A stretch of DNA of 64,000 bases, from the NCBI RefSeq assembly GCF_029873255.1, contig NZ_CP123622.1:2393001-2457000 (forward strand), given 5' to 3'. Shown piece by piece: positions 9,718 through 19,637 of the stretch; the stretch's first letter is position 1; every line of letters starts with the position of its first letter. The position numbers and the translations under genes are program-made. The notes under the pieces were generated by a model. The model was not told the DNA's origin. It worked only from the letters and a program-made list of their open reading frames with translations, and searched no databases. This stretch comes from Pigmentibacter sp. JX0631. GTDB taxonomy: Bacteria > Bdellovibrionota_B > Oligoflexia > Silvanigrellales > Silvanigrellaceae.

Positions 9718-11175
9718 TTATTCATTTAAATCATGTGGCATAAAATCTCGAACCGCACGAAAGTTTTTGTGCGGTCCATAATGAATTAAATTTGTTAATT
9801 TGCTTGTATAGAGGCATGCATAAGTTTCAACTTGCGCTGCAAATCGGGAATTTTGGCGTCCTGTTTTCATTAATTCTCCCCATATTGGATGGAGATTGTG
9901 ATGATAATTTTTAATTTCTTTTTTTTCTAATTCTTTAAGTTTAAGTAAATCATACCCTATTTTTTTTATTTTTTTTGCAATTTCTTCTTTCTTTTGAATG
10001 CTTGCATCATTTTCTTCTTGCTTTTCTAAAATTTGATGACGCTCAAATTCATTTTCTAAATGAACTCGTTTTTTATTCAGAGAATCACATAGATCATATT
10101 GATCTTTTAGGTTTTGAATTTCTTTAATTTCTTGTTCTAATTCTTCTATAACAAGCATAGTTCTCCAGCCAATTTCTTTTTTACTTCTTAATATATCACC
10201 ATAAATATGATCTCCTATGTATAATATTTCGGAACCAGTTTTTATTCCTAAAATATCGTAAAGCAATTTAAAATGCCCCCCTTGAAAAACTTTATTTTCA
10301 ATAGGACCTTTTTTACTAAGGGTGAGCAAGTCAATATTTTTTAGTGAAAAAGAGTCAAGCTCAACTGAATAGATTGGATTTTTACTCATAAAAAATAAAG
10401 GCTTTTGCGAACCAGTGATCACTAAATCAAATAGGTCTAGCCATTTTTTATTTTCATTAGATTTATTGCTAGAACAAACATAATTCATCACAATATTTGT
10501 ATAGTCCCATAAACTATTCGTAACAATAAAAACTTTTCTACCTGAAAGCTTTATGTCGCGCAAAATAGGAACTAAATTAGGATCTTTTTTTATATATTTT
10601 CCAGGGTTTTCTGAAACTTTATTTTTTATACTCCCATCCCTATGGCATAAGTCTATACTTTTTCTTACATCAAGATAAATATCATTATAATTTTTTTGGT
10701 TTAACTTATCACTTTTGTCTTTAAAATCGACTAATTGAATAAATAAAAAAGCTTCAGCTAAGGAAAAGAGTGTATCAATTAAAGCAAAATTTGGTTCTTC
10801 ATAAGTTATAACATTCTCAACATCATATAATTTTCTCCGTTCTTCTCGAGTAAGTTCTTTGAAACCATGATAGGCAACTTTTACATATCTATGTCTATCC
10901 ATTTTTAGTACATTACCTTTGATTTTATCAATTACTAATCCTCTAATCATATACTTATGATCGAATTCCCAATTTAGAATTTCTTTTGAATATCCTATTT
11001 CAACAAGTTTTTTTAATGTTTCGTGGTAAGCTAGTTTTTCAAAAGTTTCGGGTTTGTATAAGGCTAAAGTATAGTCCATATCGAAACCAATAGCTTTTAT
11101 TGATTTCATGTTTAAAGTTCGATTGCAAAAAATTTTTTCAAATATAGGAATATCTTTTAATTCATCAGGGAACAT
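9718..11175 (-). CDS. HAD-superfamily IG 5'-nucleotidase (purine type)
   Basis: A cytosolic 5'-nucleotidase-like protein of about 485 residues in the HAD-IG family, related to eukaryotic NT5C2. Motif I is GFDMDYTLALY, with nucleophile and acid/base Asp32 and Asp34 counted from the preferred start. Motif II is the IVTNSLWDYT segment. Motif IV is ILYIGDHIYGDI. A charged, helical insertion rich in Lys and Glu (about residues 340-430) looks like a coiled coil. Members hydrolyse IMP or GMP. I chose ATG at 11175: the in-frame TTG at 11184 lies only one base after GGAG, too close to serve. It ends seven bases from the convergent tolC stop, with no obvious terminator between. Confidence 0.85.
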   Translation of the reverse strand: MFPDELKDIPIFEKIFCNRTLNMKSIKAIGFDMDYTLALYKPETFEKLAYHETLKKLVEIGYSKEILNWEFDHKYMIRGLVIDKIKGNVLKMDRHRYVKVAYHGFKELTREERRKLYDVENVITYEEPNFALIDTLFSLAEAFLFIQLVDFKDKSDKLNQKNYNDIYLDVRKSIDLCHRDGSIKNKVSENPGKYIKKDPNLVPILRDIKLSGRKVFIVTNSLWDYTNIVMNYVCSSNKSNENKKWLDLFDLVITGSQKPLFFMSKNPIYSVELDSFSLKNIDLLTLSKKGPIENKVFQGGHFKLLYDILGIKTGSEILYIGDHIYGDILRSKKEIGWRTMLVIEELEQEIKEIQNLKDQYDLCDSLNKKRVHLENEFERHQILEKQEENDASIQKKEEIAKKIKKIGYDLLKLKELEKKEIKNYHHNLHPIWGELMKTGRQNSRFAAQVETYACLYTSKLTNLIHYGPHKNFRAVRDFMPHDLNE

Positions 11176-11224
11176 TTTTTCCAATCTCCATAGATTAAAT
11201 GAACCCTAATGAAAAGAAGCTATT

Positions 11225-12328
11225 TTATGAATAGAATTTTCCAAAACGGTTCTTTATAAATTTATCATAACTGATGTCTTCTTGTCTTATGAAGCCGGAT
11301 TTAGGGAGTTCAGAATTTGCATGCAAGTCTAAAACCGCACAGATTCCTGCTGCAGTAGTGATTTGAATTGCACCCCAGTGTTCTTCTCCTATCACAGAAT
11401 GATAGATTTTTTTTGCATAACTCTTTTGACTAAATTGACCATTTTTTTCGCCTGTTACCGTAACAAAAATGATAACTACATCTTGCATGGTATGGGGTAA
11501 GGCTCTTTCAAATATTTTCTTTAGCCCATCTCTATCCTCAATAAATTTTAAATCATGAAGAAGAATTTGTAGTATTTCTCTGTGCCCTGGATAGCGAATT
11601 GATTTGTAATCCATGTGTTTTACTTTATTGGCAAAAGATTCAGCTAACGTACCAAGTCCTCCAGAAGTATTAAAAGCTTCATACTCGTCCCCATCAATGC
11701 TAAGAGTTTCTAAACCTTCAAGTGGGGGGACTAATTCAAGTTTACCATTATGTAAAACTTCACATGGATTACAATATTCGTTGATAAGTCCTTCTGTGCT
11801 CCAGGTTAAATTATATTTCAATTTGTTGTGCGGAAATTTAGGCAATGCCCCAACCCGCATTTTGATAGAATTTATTGTTTCAAATTCATTAGCTAAATCA
11901 TGGGCAACTATAGTAATAAATCCAGGAGCTAACCCGCATTGTGGGATAAATGCGTTTTGGGCATTTTTAGCAAGTTCTTTAATAGCAGAAGTGGTTTTTA
12001 CATCTTCTGTCAGATCTAAATAATGGACTTTTAAATTACGTGCAACTTCTGCTATTCCTTTATTACAATAAAATGGAGCGCAGCTAAGAACATAGTTTTT
12101 ATTCTGCAATGCTCTTTCAATACTTTTTGGGTCCATAAAGTCAGCGGCATCATAGCTTACATTATCAAGGATTTTTCCTGAAATTTGATTGAATGCTGCT
12201 TTTTTAGCATTTTCTTTACTTGTATCATAAACTGTAATTTCATAATCGCTACAGCTGGAGAGTAAATTGACTACTAACTTGCCTATTTTTCCTGCACCAA
12301 ATATGGCTACATTTTTTTTAAAGGACAT
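11225..12328 (-). CDS. Saccharopine-dehydrogenase-family NAD(P) oxidoreductase
   Basis: A 367-residue protein with an N-terminal Rossmann fold: VAIFGAGKIGKLVVNLL (GxGxxG at residues 11-16) followed by an acidic residue at the end of strand 2 (ITVYDTS). The middle and C-terminal part match the saccharopine dehydrogenase C-terminal domain (CGLAPGF near residue 132, then WSTEGLINEYCNPCEV). Known family members include saccharopine reductase, lysine 6-dehydrogenase and carboxynorspermidine dehydrogenase; I cannot choose among them. Ribosome binding site AGGAG precedes ATG at 12328. It diverges from arginine deiminase, and shared control with an amino-acid pathway is plausible but inferred. Confidence 0.8.
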   Translation of the reverse strand: MSFKKNVAIFGAGKIGKLVVNLLSSCSDYEITVYDTSKENAKKAAFNQISGKILDNVSYDAADFMDPKSIERALQNKNYVLSCAPFYCNKGIAEVARNLKVHYLDLTEDVKTTSAIKELAKNAQNAFIPQCGLAPGFITIVAHDLANEFETINSIKMRVGALPKFPHNKLKYNLTWSTEGLINEYCNPCEVLHNGKLELVPPLEGLETLSIDGDEYEAFNTSGGLGTLAESFANKVKHMDYKSIRYPGHREILQILLHDLKFIEDRDGLKKIFERALPHTMQDVVIIFVTVTGEKNGQFSQKSYAKKIYHSVIGEEHWGAIQITTAAGICAVLDLHANSELPKSGFIRQEDISYDKFIKNRFGKFYS

Positions 12329-12440
12329 TGAGGAACTCCTCTAATTTTTCAATTGTGACTTGATCATACCTATGTGATCTATGTTAACGGTTAGAATGTA
12401 TTTTTGTCATTATGATTGCATTTGGTCAAGGAGTTTGGTG

Positions 12441-13796
12441 GTGAAAGAAATGCTGAATGAATTTCAAGGGAGTAATTTTCATTTTTGGGATTCTTTGTCT
12501 CAAAATGAAAAAATAATACAAAGTTCAAAATTTAAAAGTAAAATTGGAGTCCATTCAGAAATAGGAAAATTGCGAAAAGTTTTTTTGCATTCACCAGGCC
12601 AAGAAGTGGAACTGATGACTCCAAAAAACGCTTCCGAGTTATTATATAATGATATTATTTATTATAAAAATATTGTAGCGGGGCATTCACAATTAAAATC
12701 AGTATTAAGTCTTGTTTCTGAAGTAATAGAAGTTTCTGATTATTTAAAAGATATTCTTGAAAATAAAGCTGCTAAAGATAAACTTTTAAATAAAATACTT
12801 TCTTTTCAGGGGTGTCTAGATTTAAAAGATGAGTTGATGGATTATTCTTCCCATGATTTATCTCATGCTTTATTAACAGGAATACCTTTAAAAAGAAATA
12901 CTTTAGAGGCATGGTTATCAAATAAATCCTTTTCACTAGTTCCTTTACCAAATATGTATTTCATGCGAGATACTAGTATGGTTGTAGGTAACAGAGTGAT
13001 TGCGTCTAAAATGGCCAGTCCAGTTCGTTACGCCGAATCCATAATTATGCGTACAATCTATGAATATCATCCTAATCTAAAAGGGCATGGCTTATTGCTA
13101 GATGCTACAGAAAAACAAAGTGACAATGATTTTACAATAGAAGGCGGCGATATTTTAGTCATTAATAAAGATTTATTATTAATAGGTATAAGTGAAAGAA
13201 CTACTTCAAAAGCAATTGATTCTCTTGTTGAGTCATTACTTAAAGCAAGAGCTGAAGATGGTTATTTAGAACCTTTTAATATTTTATGCGTAATTTTGCC
13301 AAGAGAAAGAAGCACTATTCATTTGGATATGATTTTTACTGTAGTTAATAAAGAACAAGCAGTGGTTTATTCCCCTTATGTTTTGGGTAGAGAACGTGCA
13401 AGAGTTGTAAGAATTAGAGTCAAACCTGATGGAGATAAGAAATTTAAAGAAGTGGAAGATCTTTTACTAGGTTTAAGAAGTGTAGGGGTTCGAATGGATC
13501 CTATACCTTGTGGTGGAGATGAGCCTCTTCATCAACAACGCGAACAATGGAACAGCGGGGCTAATTTATTTTCTTTTGCTCCAGGAAAAGTAATTAGTTA
13601 CATTCATGAACATACTTTAAAAGCTTGTGAATCTAGCGGTTTCAAAATTATTTCTGCAAAGGATGTAACTAAACATCCCGCATTACTACAAAGTGACTCT
13701 CCAATTGTGGTAACAGTCGAAGGAAGTGAATTATCAAGGGGTGGAGGGGGGCCGCGTTGTATGACTTGTCCTGTTTTGCGAGATAATGTGGAATAA
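12441..13796 (+). CDS. arcA: Arginine deiminase
   Basis: Converts L-arginine to citrulline and ammonia. Signatures are IGVHSEIGKLRKVFLHSPG near the N-terminus, LPNMYFMRDTSMVVG, FTIEGGDILV, IHLDMIFTVV, CGGDEPLHQQREQW and the C-terminal GGGGPRCMTCPVLRD with catalytic Cys440. I prefer GTG at 12441 (451 residues) because AAGGAG lies at 12428-12433, seven bases upstream. The longer in-frame start, ATG at 12381, has no such site. A 35-residue extension precedes the usual enzyme start. No ornithine carbamoyltransferase, carbamate kinase or arginine/ornithine antiporter is adjacent, so the standard ATP-yielding pathway is not encoded here. Confidence 0.9.
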   Translation: MKEMLNEFQGSNFHFWDSLSQNEKIIQSSKFKSKIGVHSEIGKLRKVFLHSPGQEVELMTPKNASELLYNDIIYYKNIVAGHSQLKSVLSLVSEVIEVSDYLKDILENKAAKDKLLNKILSFQGCLDLKDELMDYSSHDLSHALLTGIPLKRNTLEAWLSNKSFSLVPLPNMYFMRDTSMVVGNRVIASKMASPVRYAESIIMRTIYEYHPNLKGHGLLLDATEKQSDNDFTIEGGDILVINKDLLLIGISERTTSKAIDSLVESLLKARAEDGYLEPFNILCVILPRERSTIHLDMIFTVVNKEQAVVYSPYVLGRERARVVRIRVKPDGDKKFKEVEDLLLGLRSVGVRMDPIPCGGDEPLHQQREQWNSGANLFSFAPGKVISYIHEHTLKACESSGFKIISAKDVTKHPALLQSDSPIVVTVEGSELSRGGGGPRCMTCPVLRDNVE

Positions 13797-13882
13797 TTTC
13801 GCTTACCCCTTTGCAATAATTTACTCTCAAGTCATAATTAACAATGTCGATACAATGACTGAAAGATAGGGGTTTTAAGTAA

Positions 13883-15910
13883 ATGTTAATCAAAATAAAA
13901 AAAAAGAATATTTTTATTTTTTGTGCATTAATTATAGTTCCCTTTGCGTTACTTCAAGTTTCTTGTTCAAGTAATACAATTTTAACAGAGAACCTAGAAT
14001 TAACTTTACCAGAACAAAAACAAATGCTATCAAGTATTAAAAGAAAAAATGATAATTTTTATTTATCTAATTTAAAAGATTATTCTTCACCTAAAGAAAG
14101 TCAATTAATTAATGAAGCGCAGTTTAAAAATTTAGCGGTTTATAATGAAAATGTTCGTGTATTATCTGATTGGGTTTTGCGAAGTTTATCCCAAAAAGAG
14201 AAAACTCAATTATCAAGAAATTGTGAAGCCCTTGTGGGAAATTTTAAAAATCAGTTTCCATTAAATGAGCAAACTTTACCTTGTGCTGCATGGTGGATTG
14301 AAAGAAAAAACAATGAAGAGTCAACTTCAGGTAATAAAATTCCAATTCAACAAAATTATCGAACCTTACTAAATAAACAAAAATTAGACATTGCAAATTA
14401 TCGTTCTATGAGCTTTTCTGAAGCATTTTCAATAATGGAGCCAGCAAATTTAGCACAAGCACAAAAATTAACAGCCTCAGCTTTAGATTATTTGCAAGAT
14501 TGTTCTTATGCTGGAGCAAACTCTGCACTTTTATTAAGACTTGAAGCTTTTTTACCAAATAAATCCGTTTATAATGATATTGAAAGAATTTATTCAAAAA
14601 TGCAGAAGTGTTTGCTTCCTAATATGGATCCTACTGAGAAAATTCATTTACGTATTGGACTGCTTCGATTAATTTCAGGGCATCCAAATTTAGCAAAAGA
14701 GGCACTTGAAAAAACTTTATTAGAGAAAGAACCTATTGAAAGTTCGAGAAGTTTATTTTGGTTGGGTGCAATTTATCAAAAATCTAAAACTTCTCCGAAA
14801 GAAAATCCATATTGGCAACGTTTGATTAAAGAAAATCCCATATCTTTACCGGCAATCTTTGCAGCTCAACAGTTAGGAATAGATCCAATGAATAATTTGG
14901 TTCCTGATGAAGAAATAGCTTTGCAAGCAAGGGATTCTTCTGGTTGGAGCGATGATAACTTAGAAGCTTTTGTTTTTGACTTATTTAAAGCAAGAAATGA
15001 TATTTCTGCTGCCACTGAGTGGGCTAGTTATGTAGGAAGAACTAGTTCAGTATCTAATCCAAATATGTTACTATATTGGGCATTAGCGCAAAATTCAGTT
15101 AGGAATTATCGTTACTCTATTTTTATGCTTGGAAGATACGGAAAATCTATTAAAAATTATCCTGTCAGTAGAACTCTATTAAATTTACATTTTCCAAAAC
15201 CTTATTTAAAAGAAATTGCGGAAAACTCGGAAGATCTAGATCCCATTTTCGTTCTTTCTTTAATTCGACAAGAAAGTGCGTTTGATACTTATGCGCGTTC
15301 ATTAGCAAATGCCCGAGGTTTAATGCAGGTTTTACCTAGCACAGCTAAATCTATTAAACGGAAAATATCTTCAAATCATTTATATGACCCTGAAACAAAT
15401 ATTGAGATTGGTGTATCATATTTAAGTCGATTATTAAAAAGGTATGATGGAAGAATTGAATATGTATTAGCTTCTTACAATGCAGGCGCTTCAAATCTTG
15501 ATAAATGGAGAGAAAGGGTTCCTGAAAATAACATGATGCTATTTTGCGACTATATGCCATTTAAGGAAACTAGAAGTTATGTTTCTTTAATACTTCGAAA
15601 TTATTATTGGTATAGTCGTATTATTTCTGAAAAAGATGATTTATTTACAAAAAAAATATTGCAACAAAGCGCAAAAGCAAGATGGCGTTCAGATAGAGTT
15701 TATGCTTTGGTAGCTTATACATGGAATTCAGAAGTTGATCTTAAATATAAAAATATTTTAGAAAAAATTTATATTTTTGGAAATAATTCAGCTAATATTA
15801 GTTCCAATCCTAACACTGAAAATTGGTTGAATGAAGGTAAAACTCAAAATAGATCATACAGTAATTTAGATGATGAAAAAACTACTTATTATTTCAATAA
15901 ATCAAAGTGA
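13883..15910 (+). CDS. Soluble-type lytic murein transglycosylase lipoprotein
   Basis: A 675-residue envelope enzyme that cleaves peptidoglycan glycan strands to 1,6-anhydro ends. A basic N-terminus and hydrophobic segment end in LLQVSCSS, a probable but non-consensus lipobox (Gln at -3). The centre is a helical superhelix-like region, as in Slt70. The C-terminal SLT domain shows catalytic Glu464 in LIRQESAFD, then ARGLMQVLPSTA, NIEIGVSYLSRLL and VLASYNAGASNLDKW. This is the standard order of family 1 transglycosylases. It starts 86 bases after arcA and ends four bases before the convergent ABC exporter gene. Confidence 0.88.
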   Translation: MLIKIKKKNIFIFCALIIVPFALLQVSCSSNTILTENLELTLPEQKQMLSSIKRKNDNFYLSNLKDYSSPKESQLINEAQFKNLAVYNENVRVLSDWVLRSLSQKEKTQLSRNCEALVGNFKNQFPLNEQTLPCAAWWIERKNNEESTSGNKIPIQQNYRTLLNKQKLDIANYRSMSFSEAFSIMEPANLAQAQKLTASALDYLQDCSYAGANSALLLRLEAFLPNKSVYNDIERIYSKMQKCLLPNMDPTEKIHLRIGLLRLISGHPNLAKEALEKTLLEKEPIESSRSLFWLGAIYQKSKTSPKENPYWQRLIKENPISLPAIFAAQQLGIDPMNNLVPDEEIALQARDSSGWSDDNLEAFVFDLFKARNDISAATEWASYVGRTSSVSNPNMLLYWALAQNSVRNYRYSIFMLGRYGKSIKNYPVSRTLLNLHFPKPYLKEIAENSEDLDPIFVLSLIRQESAFDTYARSLANARGLMQVLPSTAKSIKRKISSNHLYDPETNIEIGVSYLSRLLKRYDGRIEYVLASYNAGASNLDKWRERVPENNMMLFCDYMPFKETRSYVSLILRNYYWYSRIISEKDDLFTKKILQQSAKARWRSDRVYALVAYTWNSEVDLKYKNILEKIYIFGNNSANISSNPNTENWLNEGKTQNRSYSNLDDEKTTYYFNKSK

Positions 15911-15914
15911 AATT

Positions 15915-17651
15915 TTATTTAATAATATTTTTAATATCGATTATTTTATCAGCATAAGTTAAAATACCGTAGCGATGCGATACAATAATGGTTGTGCACG
16001 AGTTTTTTATGCTGCTAAGAACTTTGGCAATAATTAGTTCGTTTGTTTCGTCTAAGTTCGCAGTAGCTTCATCTAAAATCATTAAAGAAGGTTTATTTAA
16101 TATGCTTCTTGCAAGACAAATTCTTTGTTTTTGTCCAGCAGATAAACCAGCAAAATTTTCATCTAATTTATAATTTAAACCCTTTTCATTTAGGACATCC
16201 CCAAGTGATACAAGATGAAGTGCTTCGATAAGTTCATTATCGGTAACTTTTCTAGACAGCCCGTAACTCAGATTTTCTCTGAGGGTTCCTTTTATCAAGA
16301 AAGGCTCTGGTCCTACATAGCCAATACGTGTTTCATTTTTTGAAATATATTCCCAAGCAGGTAAACCACCAATCGATATTTCTCCTTCGCTTGGTTTTAA
16401 TATCCCAGTCATTAGCATTAAAATTGTTGATTTTCCTGTTCCACTAGAACCAATTAAACCAATTTGAGAACCTTTTGATATATTTAAATTTAGATTTTTA
16501 AATAGAGGAATTGAATTTGGGTATGAAAAGGTAACTTCTTTTATAGTAATGTCAGGAGTGTCAATTTTATCTGAAGTAACAACTAATTTTTGGTTTTCTT
16601 GTTCAACAGATTTAGTGTTTTTTATTGGGCCAAAAAAACTTATTTTTGAATTATTTTCTTTTGATAATTGAAAGAAGTTTTTAGAATTTATAGAATCTAA
16701 TGATAATTTAAATTGCGGATAAAATATAACGGCATTACCAAAATATCCTGATAAAATCGAAAGACTTTGAACAAATCTAGCCAATAAATAAATAAAAGAT
16801 AAGAGTACAACCGAATTAGTATGCCAAACACTATAACTAATAATGATTATAAATACCAAAAGAAAAATACCTAAGAATGGAGCTGTTTGTGCGCTCAGAT
16901 TACTAAAGAAATTTGCACTTACTGATTTAGTTGAGTAGTTTTTTAAGGCATTACTAGTAACTTTAAATTCATCTTCTCTTTTTTTCATAAGCTTAATAAA
17001 TAAAAAATTTCTAGCAATTTTTTCAATACCTTCATTAACTATTTTTTGTTCTCTAGGTACTTGCTTTGCAAAAAGAGAAACTTTCTTATTTATATAAATT
17101 ATTGTCAGACCTATTAAAGTTATTCCTGTTGTTGCTATAAAAGCCTCTTTCCAAGCGACTAAAAAAAGTAATAAAAAGAGAAAAAGACTTTGCATGAACA
17201 TAAAAATAAAATGAGTAAAATTCAAAACAAATTCAGAAGATTTAGTGAAAACTTCTGCTAGGGTGAAATTTATAGTGGAAGGATTTTTATCTTTTATATT
17301 TTCATCAAATAAAATTCTATATACATAATTTCTTTTCAATTTTAAAAGAACATGGTCTTTTAAAAAAGCTGCCGTTTGAGTAGTGGTAAGTTGAACGCCA
17401 AATCTTACAATAGCTACTACCAAAAGTAGCAAAGTAATCTTATTTAATGATATTCTTGGAATTTCATAGCTAAAAATTTTATTAGGAGTTGAAATGAAAT
17501 CAAAACTTCCTAGCAGCAATTGTATGATTATCGAAATGCTTAATTCAACAATTGCGATACCAATTGCTGCAAGTATTGCGAAGCATAAGTATTTAATACC
17601 CCGCTTGCCCAAAAGAGTTATTGAGTTTTGTAAAACTAAATTTCTATTCAA
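15915..17651 (-). CDS. ABC exporter, fused membrane and ATPase domains
   Basis: A 578-residue half-transporter of the MsbA type. The N-terminal membrane domain has about six helices (residues 20-320). The ATPase domain has Walker A GSSGTGKST near residue 401, signature LSAGQKQR near 502, Walker B LMILDEATANLDE, and a switch His in IVSHRYG. The start is TTG at 17651 after GGAG, spaced six bases. It is the last gene of a three-gene run with an O-antigen ligase/polymerase and a glycosyltransferase, so it may flip a lipid-linked glycan or lipid. The substrate is inferred only from this context. Confidence 0.9.
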   Translation of the reverse strand: MNRNLVLQNSITLLGKRGIKYLCFAILAAIGIAIVELSISIIIQLLLGSFDFISTPNKIFSYEIPRISLNKITLLLLVVAIVRFGVQLTTTQTAAFLKDHVLLKLKRNYVYRILFDENIKDKNPSTINFTLAEVFTKSSEFVLNFTHFIFMFMQSLFLFLLLFLVAWKEAFIATTGITLIGLTIIYINKKVSLFAKQVPREQKIVNEGIEKIARNFLFIKLMKKREDEFKVTSNALKNYSTKSVSANFFSNLSAQTAPFLGIFLLVFIIIISYSVWHTNSVVLLSFIYLLARFVQSLSILSGYFGNAVIFYPQFKLSLDSINSKNFFQLSKENNSKISFFGPIKNTKSVEQENQKLVVTSDKIDTPDITIKEVTFSYPNSIPLFKNLNLNISKGSQIGLIGSSGTGKSTILMLMTGILKPSEGEISIGGLPAWEYISKNETRIGYVGPEPFLIKGTLRENLSYGLSRKVTDNELIEALHLVSLGDVLNEKGLNYKLDENFAGLSAGQKQRICLARSILNKPSLMILDEATANLDETNELIIAKVLSSIKNSCTTIIVSHRYGILTYADKIIDIKNIIK

Positions 17652-17669
17652 AGTTTCTCCACATCCAAC

Positions 17670-19625
17670 TTATTGAGTGTATCTATCTTCTAAAAAAAAT
17701 CCAATCGAATTCAGAAAATCTGGTTTCCAATTTGGCGATACATTCACTCTAGCATAACAAAAAGATTGCTCTTCTATTTTTTCTAAACAAGAATTATATT
17801 CTATATTTTCAGGCAAAGATAAATAAATCCACCCAGCTTCGTTTATATTATAAATTTTATTAGATGAAAAACCATTTTTTGCATAAAATATTGCTTTTAT
17901 AGTGACAGGGAAGTGACGTGTTTCGGGACCTAAATAAATTCGCAGTTCTTTAATTTTAAACAATATTTCTGTGTTTGGTTTCAACCAACGTCCTTGGTCA
18001 GCGCCTTTGGGGATAAATAAGAACTGAGAAGGAGTAAAGAATGAAGAAAAATATTTTCGTTGTTTATTAATGTTTTCAGTTGTTTGTGGTAGTTTTCCAA
18101 TACCGACTGGAAATTGTGGAATCCCCCTTTCCTGCCATTTAAATTGAGGTATAGAAGAAGAATTATAAGCTAAGTAGAAGCATACTCCCAAAATGTAGAT
18201 ATTTAAAAATGCAATCAGCCAAGTTAAAAATGTAAAAAACTTTTTTAGTTGGTTTGGGGTTAGTATAAGAATAGGAGAACAGATTGAGAAACAAGCTATG
18301 ATCGCTAAACTTGGAACAAATATCATATAAGATGTTAATGAAAGAGCTAAAAAAGGAATCATTGCCAATACAGAAAAATTTAAAATAACGTTTAATTGAT
18401 TATTATTTTGATTTTTTTCAATATTTTTAAATACATGTTTAACACCAATTATAAAAATAATTACTGAGATTAGCAATATTGCACTTCCAACAATTACTCC
18501 AAGTTCTGAAAAAAGTGCTAAAGTTAAGTTTGTAGGGACATCTGGAATTATATTGGGGAAATTAAGTTTTTTAGCATAATAATCAATATATCCTAAAAAA
18601 GAACCAACCCCACTTCCTGTATAAAAATGTTCTTTTAAATTTTCAATTAATATTGATAAATGTTTATATCTTTCATAATCAAAATATTGATATAAAGAGA
18701 TGATACTAAAGTCATTCGTAATATTTTTAAACGAATTCTTAATTCTGATTATTGAAGTAGTATTTGAAAATGTATAAAATATATATGAAATTAAAGTAAT
18801 CAAACTATATGCAATTGTGATTTTTAAAAAGGATTTAAAATTTAAATTTTTAACATAATAGATTAAATTAATGATAAAAATAAAAAATATAATTGCTGAT
18901 ATTCCTAGATAAAAAGATCTGGAATTATTTAAAATCCCACTAATAGCTGTTAATAAAAAAAGAATAAAATAAGTATATTTTGTAAATTTACTTGATTTTA
19001 CTAGAAAGACAAAAGATAAAAATGTTCCTGAGAAAATTGCAAAGAAAAAAGAAGCAACTCCAGAGTCATCTAAAAGAGCAGGAGCTCTAAATGCTTCTAT
19101 TGATGTTAAACTCTCTTCTGCAAGAAAATGAATATTTACTTTACTTTGATAAATAGAAACAACTGAATTTATTATAACAATAAAGAAAAATTCGATAAAG
19201 AAAAAATTTAAAACTTTATTACTAGGATATTCTCTTTGGCTATTGAAAAATGTTGCAACTGGAAACATAAATAAAATAAAATACATTAGATAAAGTCTGG
19301 TTTGAGTAAATAAAAAGTCAGAAGTAATTGTATTTGTAAATGAGTAATTTTGAATTGATATTGCAGATCTGAGTGATGGTTGATAAAAATTACAAAAAGC
19401 ATGAAGAAAAATACATCCAATGAAGAGTAACAAAGATAACGAAACTTTTGTGAAATTAATTAGGCAATAAAAAAGCCCAAAAATAAATCCAAGAAAAAAA
19501 CAACCAAGAATTAGAAATTTTAAATTAGGGATATTTAAAATATATGGAATTCGTATACAAATAAATGCCAGAAATATATTTAATAAAAGAAATAAATTAG
19601 AAACATTTAAAGTATATTTAATCAT
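17670..19625 (-). CDS. O-antigen ligase/polymerase-like membrane protein with C-terminal soluble domain
   Basis: A 651-residue protein with about 11-12 hydrophobic helices up to residue 480. The large periplasmic loop holds GSGVGSFLGYIDYY and then TNLTLALFSELGVIVGSAILL, the arrangement typical of the Wzy_C/WaaL family that polymerises or ligates surface polysaccharide. After the last helix, about 150 residues form a predicted periplasmic beta-rich domain (for example IKELRIYLGPETRHFPVTI) that I do not recognise. The start is ATG at 19625. The gene starts 12 bases after the glycosyltransferase stop and ends 18 bases before the ABC exporter start, so it is one operon. Confidence 0.75.
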   Translation of the reverse strand: MIKYTLNVSNLFLLLNIFLAFICIRIPYILNIPNLKFLILGCFFLGFIFGLFYCLINFTKVSLSLLLFIGCIFLHAFCNFYQPSLRSAISIQNYSFTNTITSDFLFTQTRLYLMYFILFMFPVATFFNSQREYPSNKVLNFFFIEFFFIVIINSVVSIYQSKVNIHFLAEESLTSIEAFRAPALLDDSGVASFFFAIFSGTFLSFVFLVKSSKFTKYTYFILFLLTAISGILNNSRSFYLGISAIIFFIFIINLIYYVKNLNFKSFLKITIAYSLITLISYIFYTFSNTTSIIRIKNSFKNITNDFSIISLYQYFDYERYKHLSILIENLKEHFYTGSGVGSFLGYIDYYAKKLNFPNIIPDVPTNLTLALFSELGVIVGSAILLISVIIFIIGVKHVFKNIEKNQNNNQLNVILNFSVLAMIPFLALSLTSYMIFVPSLAIIACFSICSPILILTPNQLKKFFTFLTWLIAFLNIYILGVCFYLAYNSSSIPQFKWQERGIPQFPVGIGKLPQTTENINKQRKYFSSFFTPSQFLFIPKGADQGRWLKPNTEILFKIKELRIYLGPETRHFPVTIKAIFYAKNGFSSNKIYNINEAGWIYLSLPENIEYNSCLEKIEEQSFCYARVNVSPNWKPDFLNSIGFFLEDRYTQ

Positions 19626-19637
19626 ATTAAAACTCTT

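Noticed and set aside
11613-12023. A 136-codon plus-strand frame
   Set aside because: It is antisense to the saccharopine-dehydrogenase-like gene, has no ribosome binding site and its composition is a mirror of the coding strand.
15354-15560. A 68-codon minus-strand frame
   Set aside because: It is antisense to the catalytic SLT domain of the transglycosylase and is only a frame shadow.
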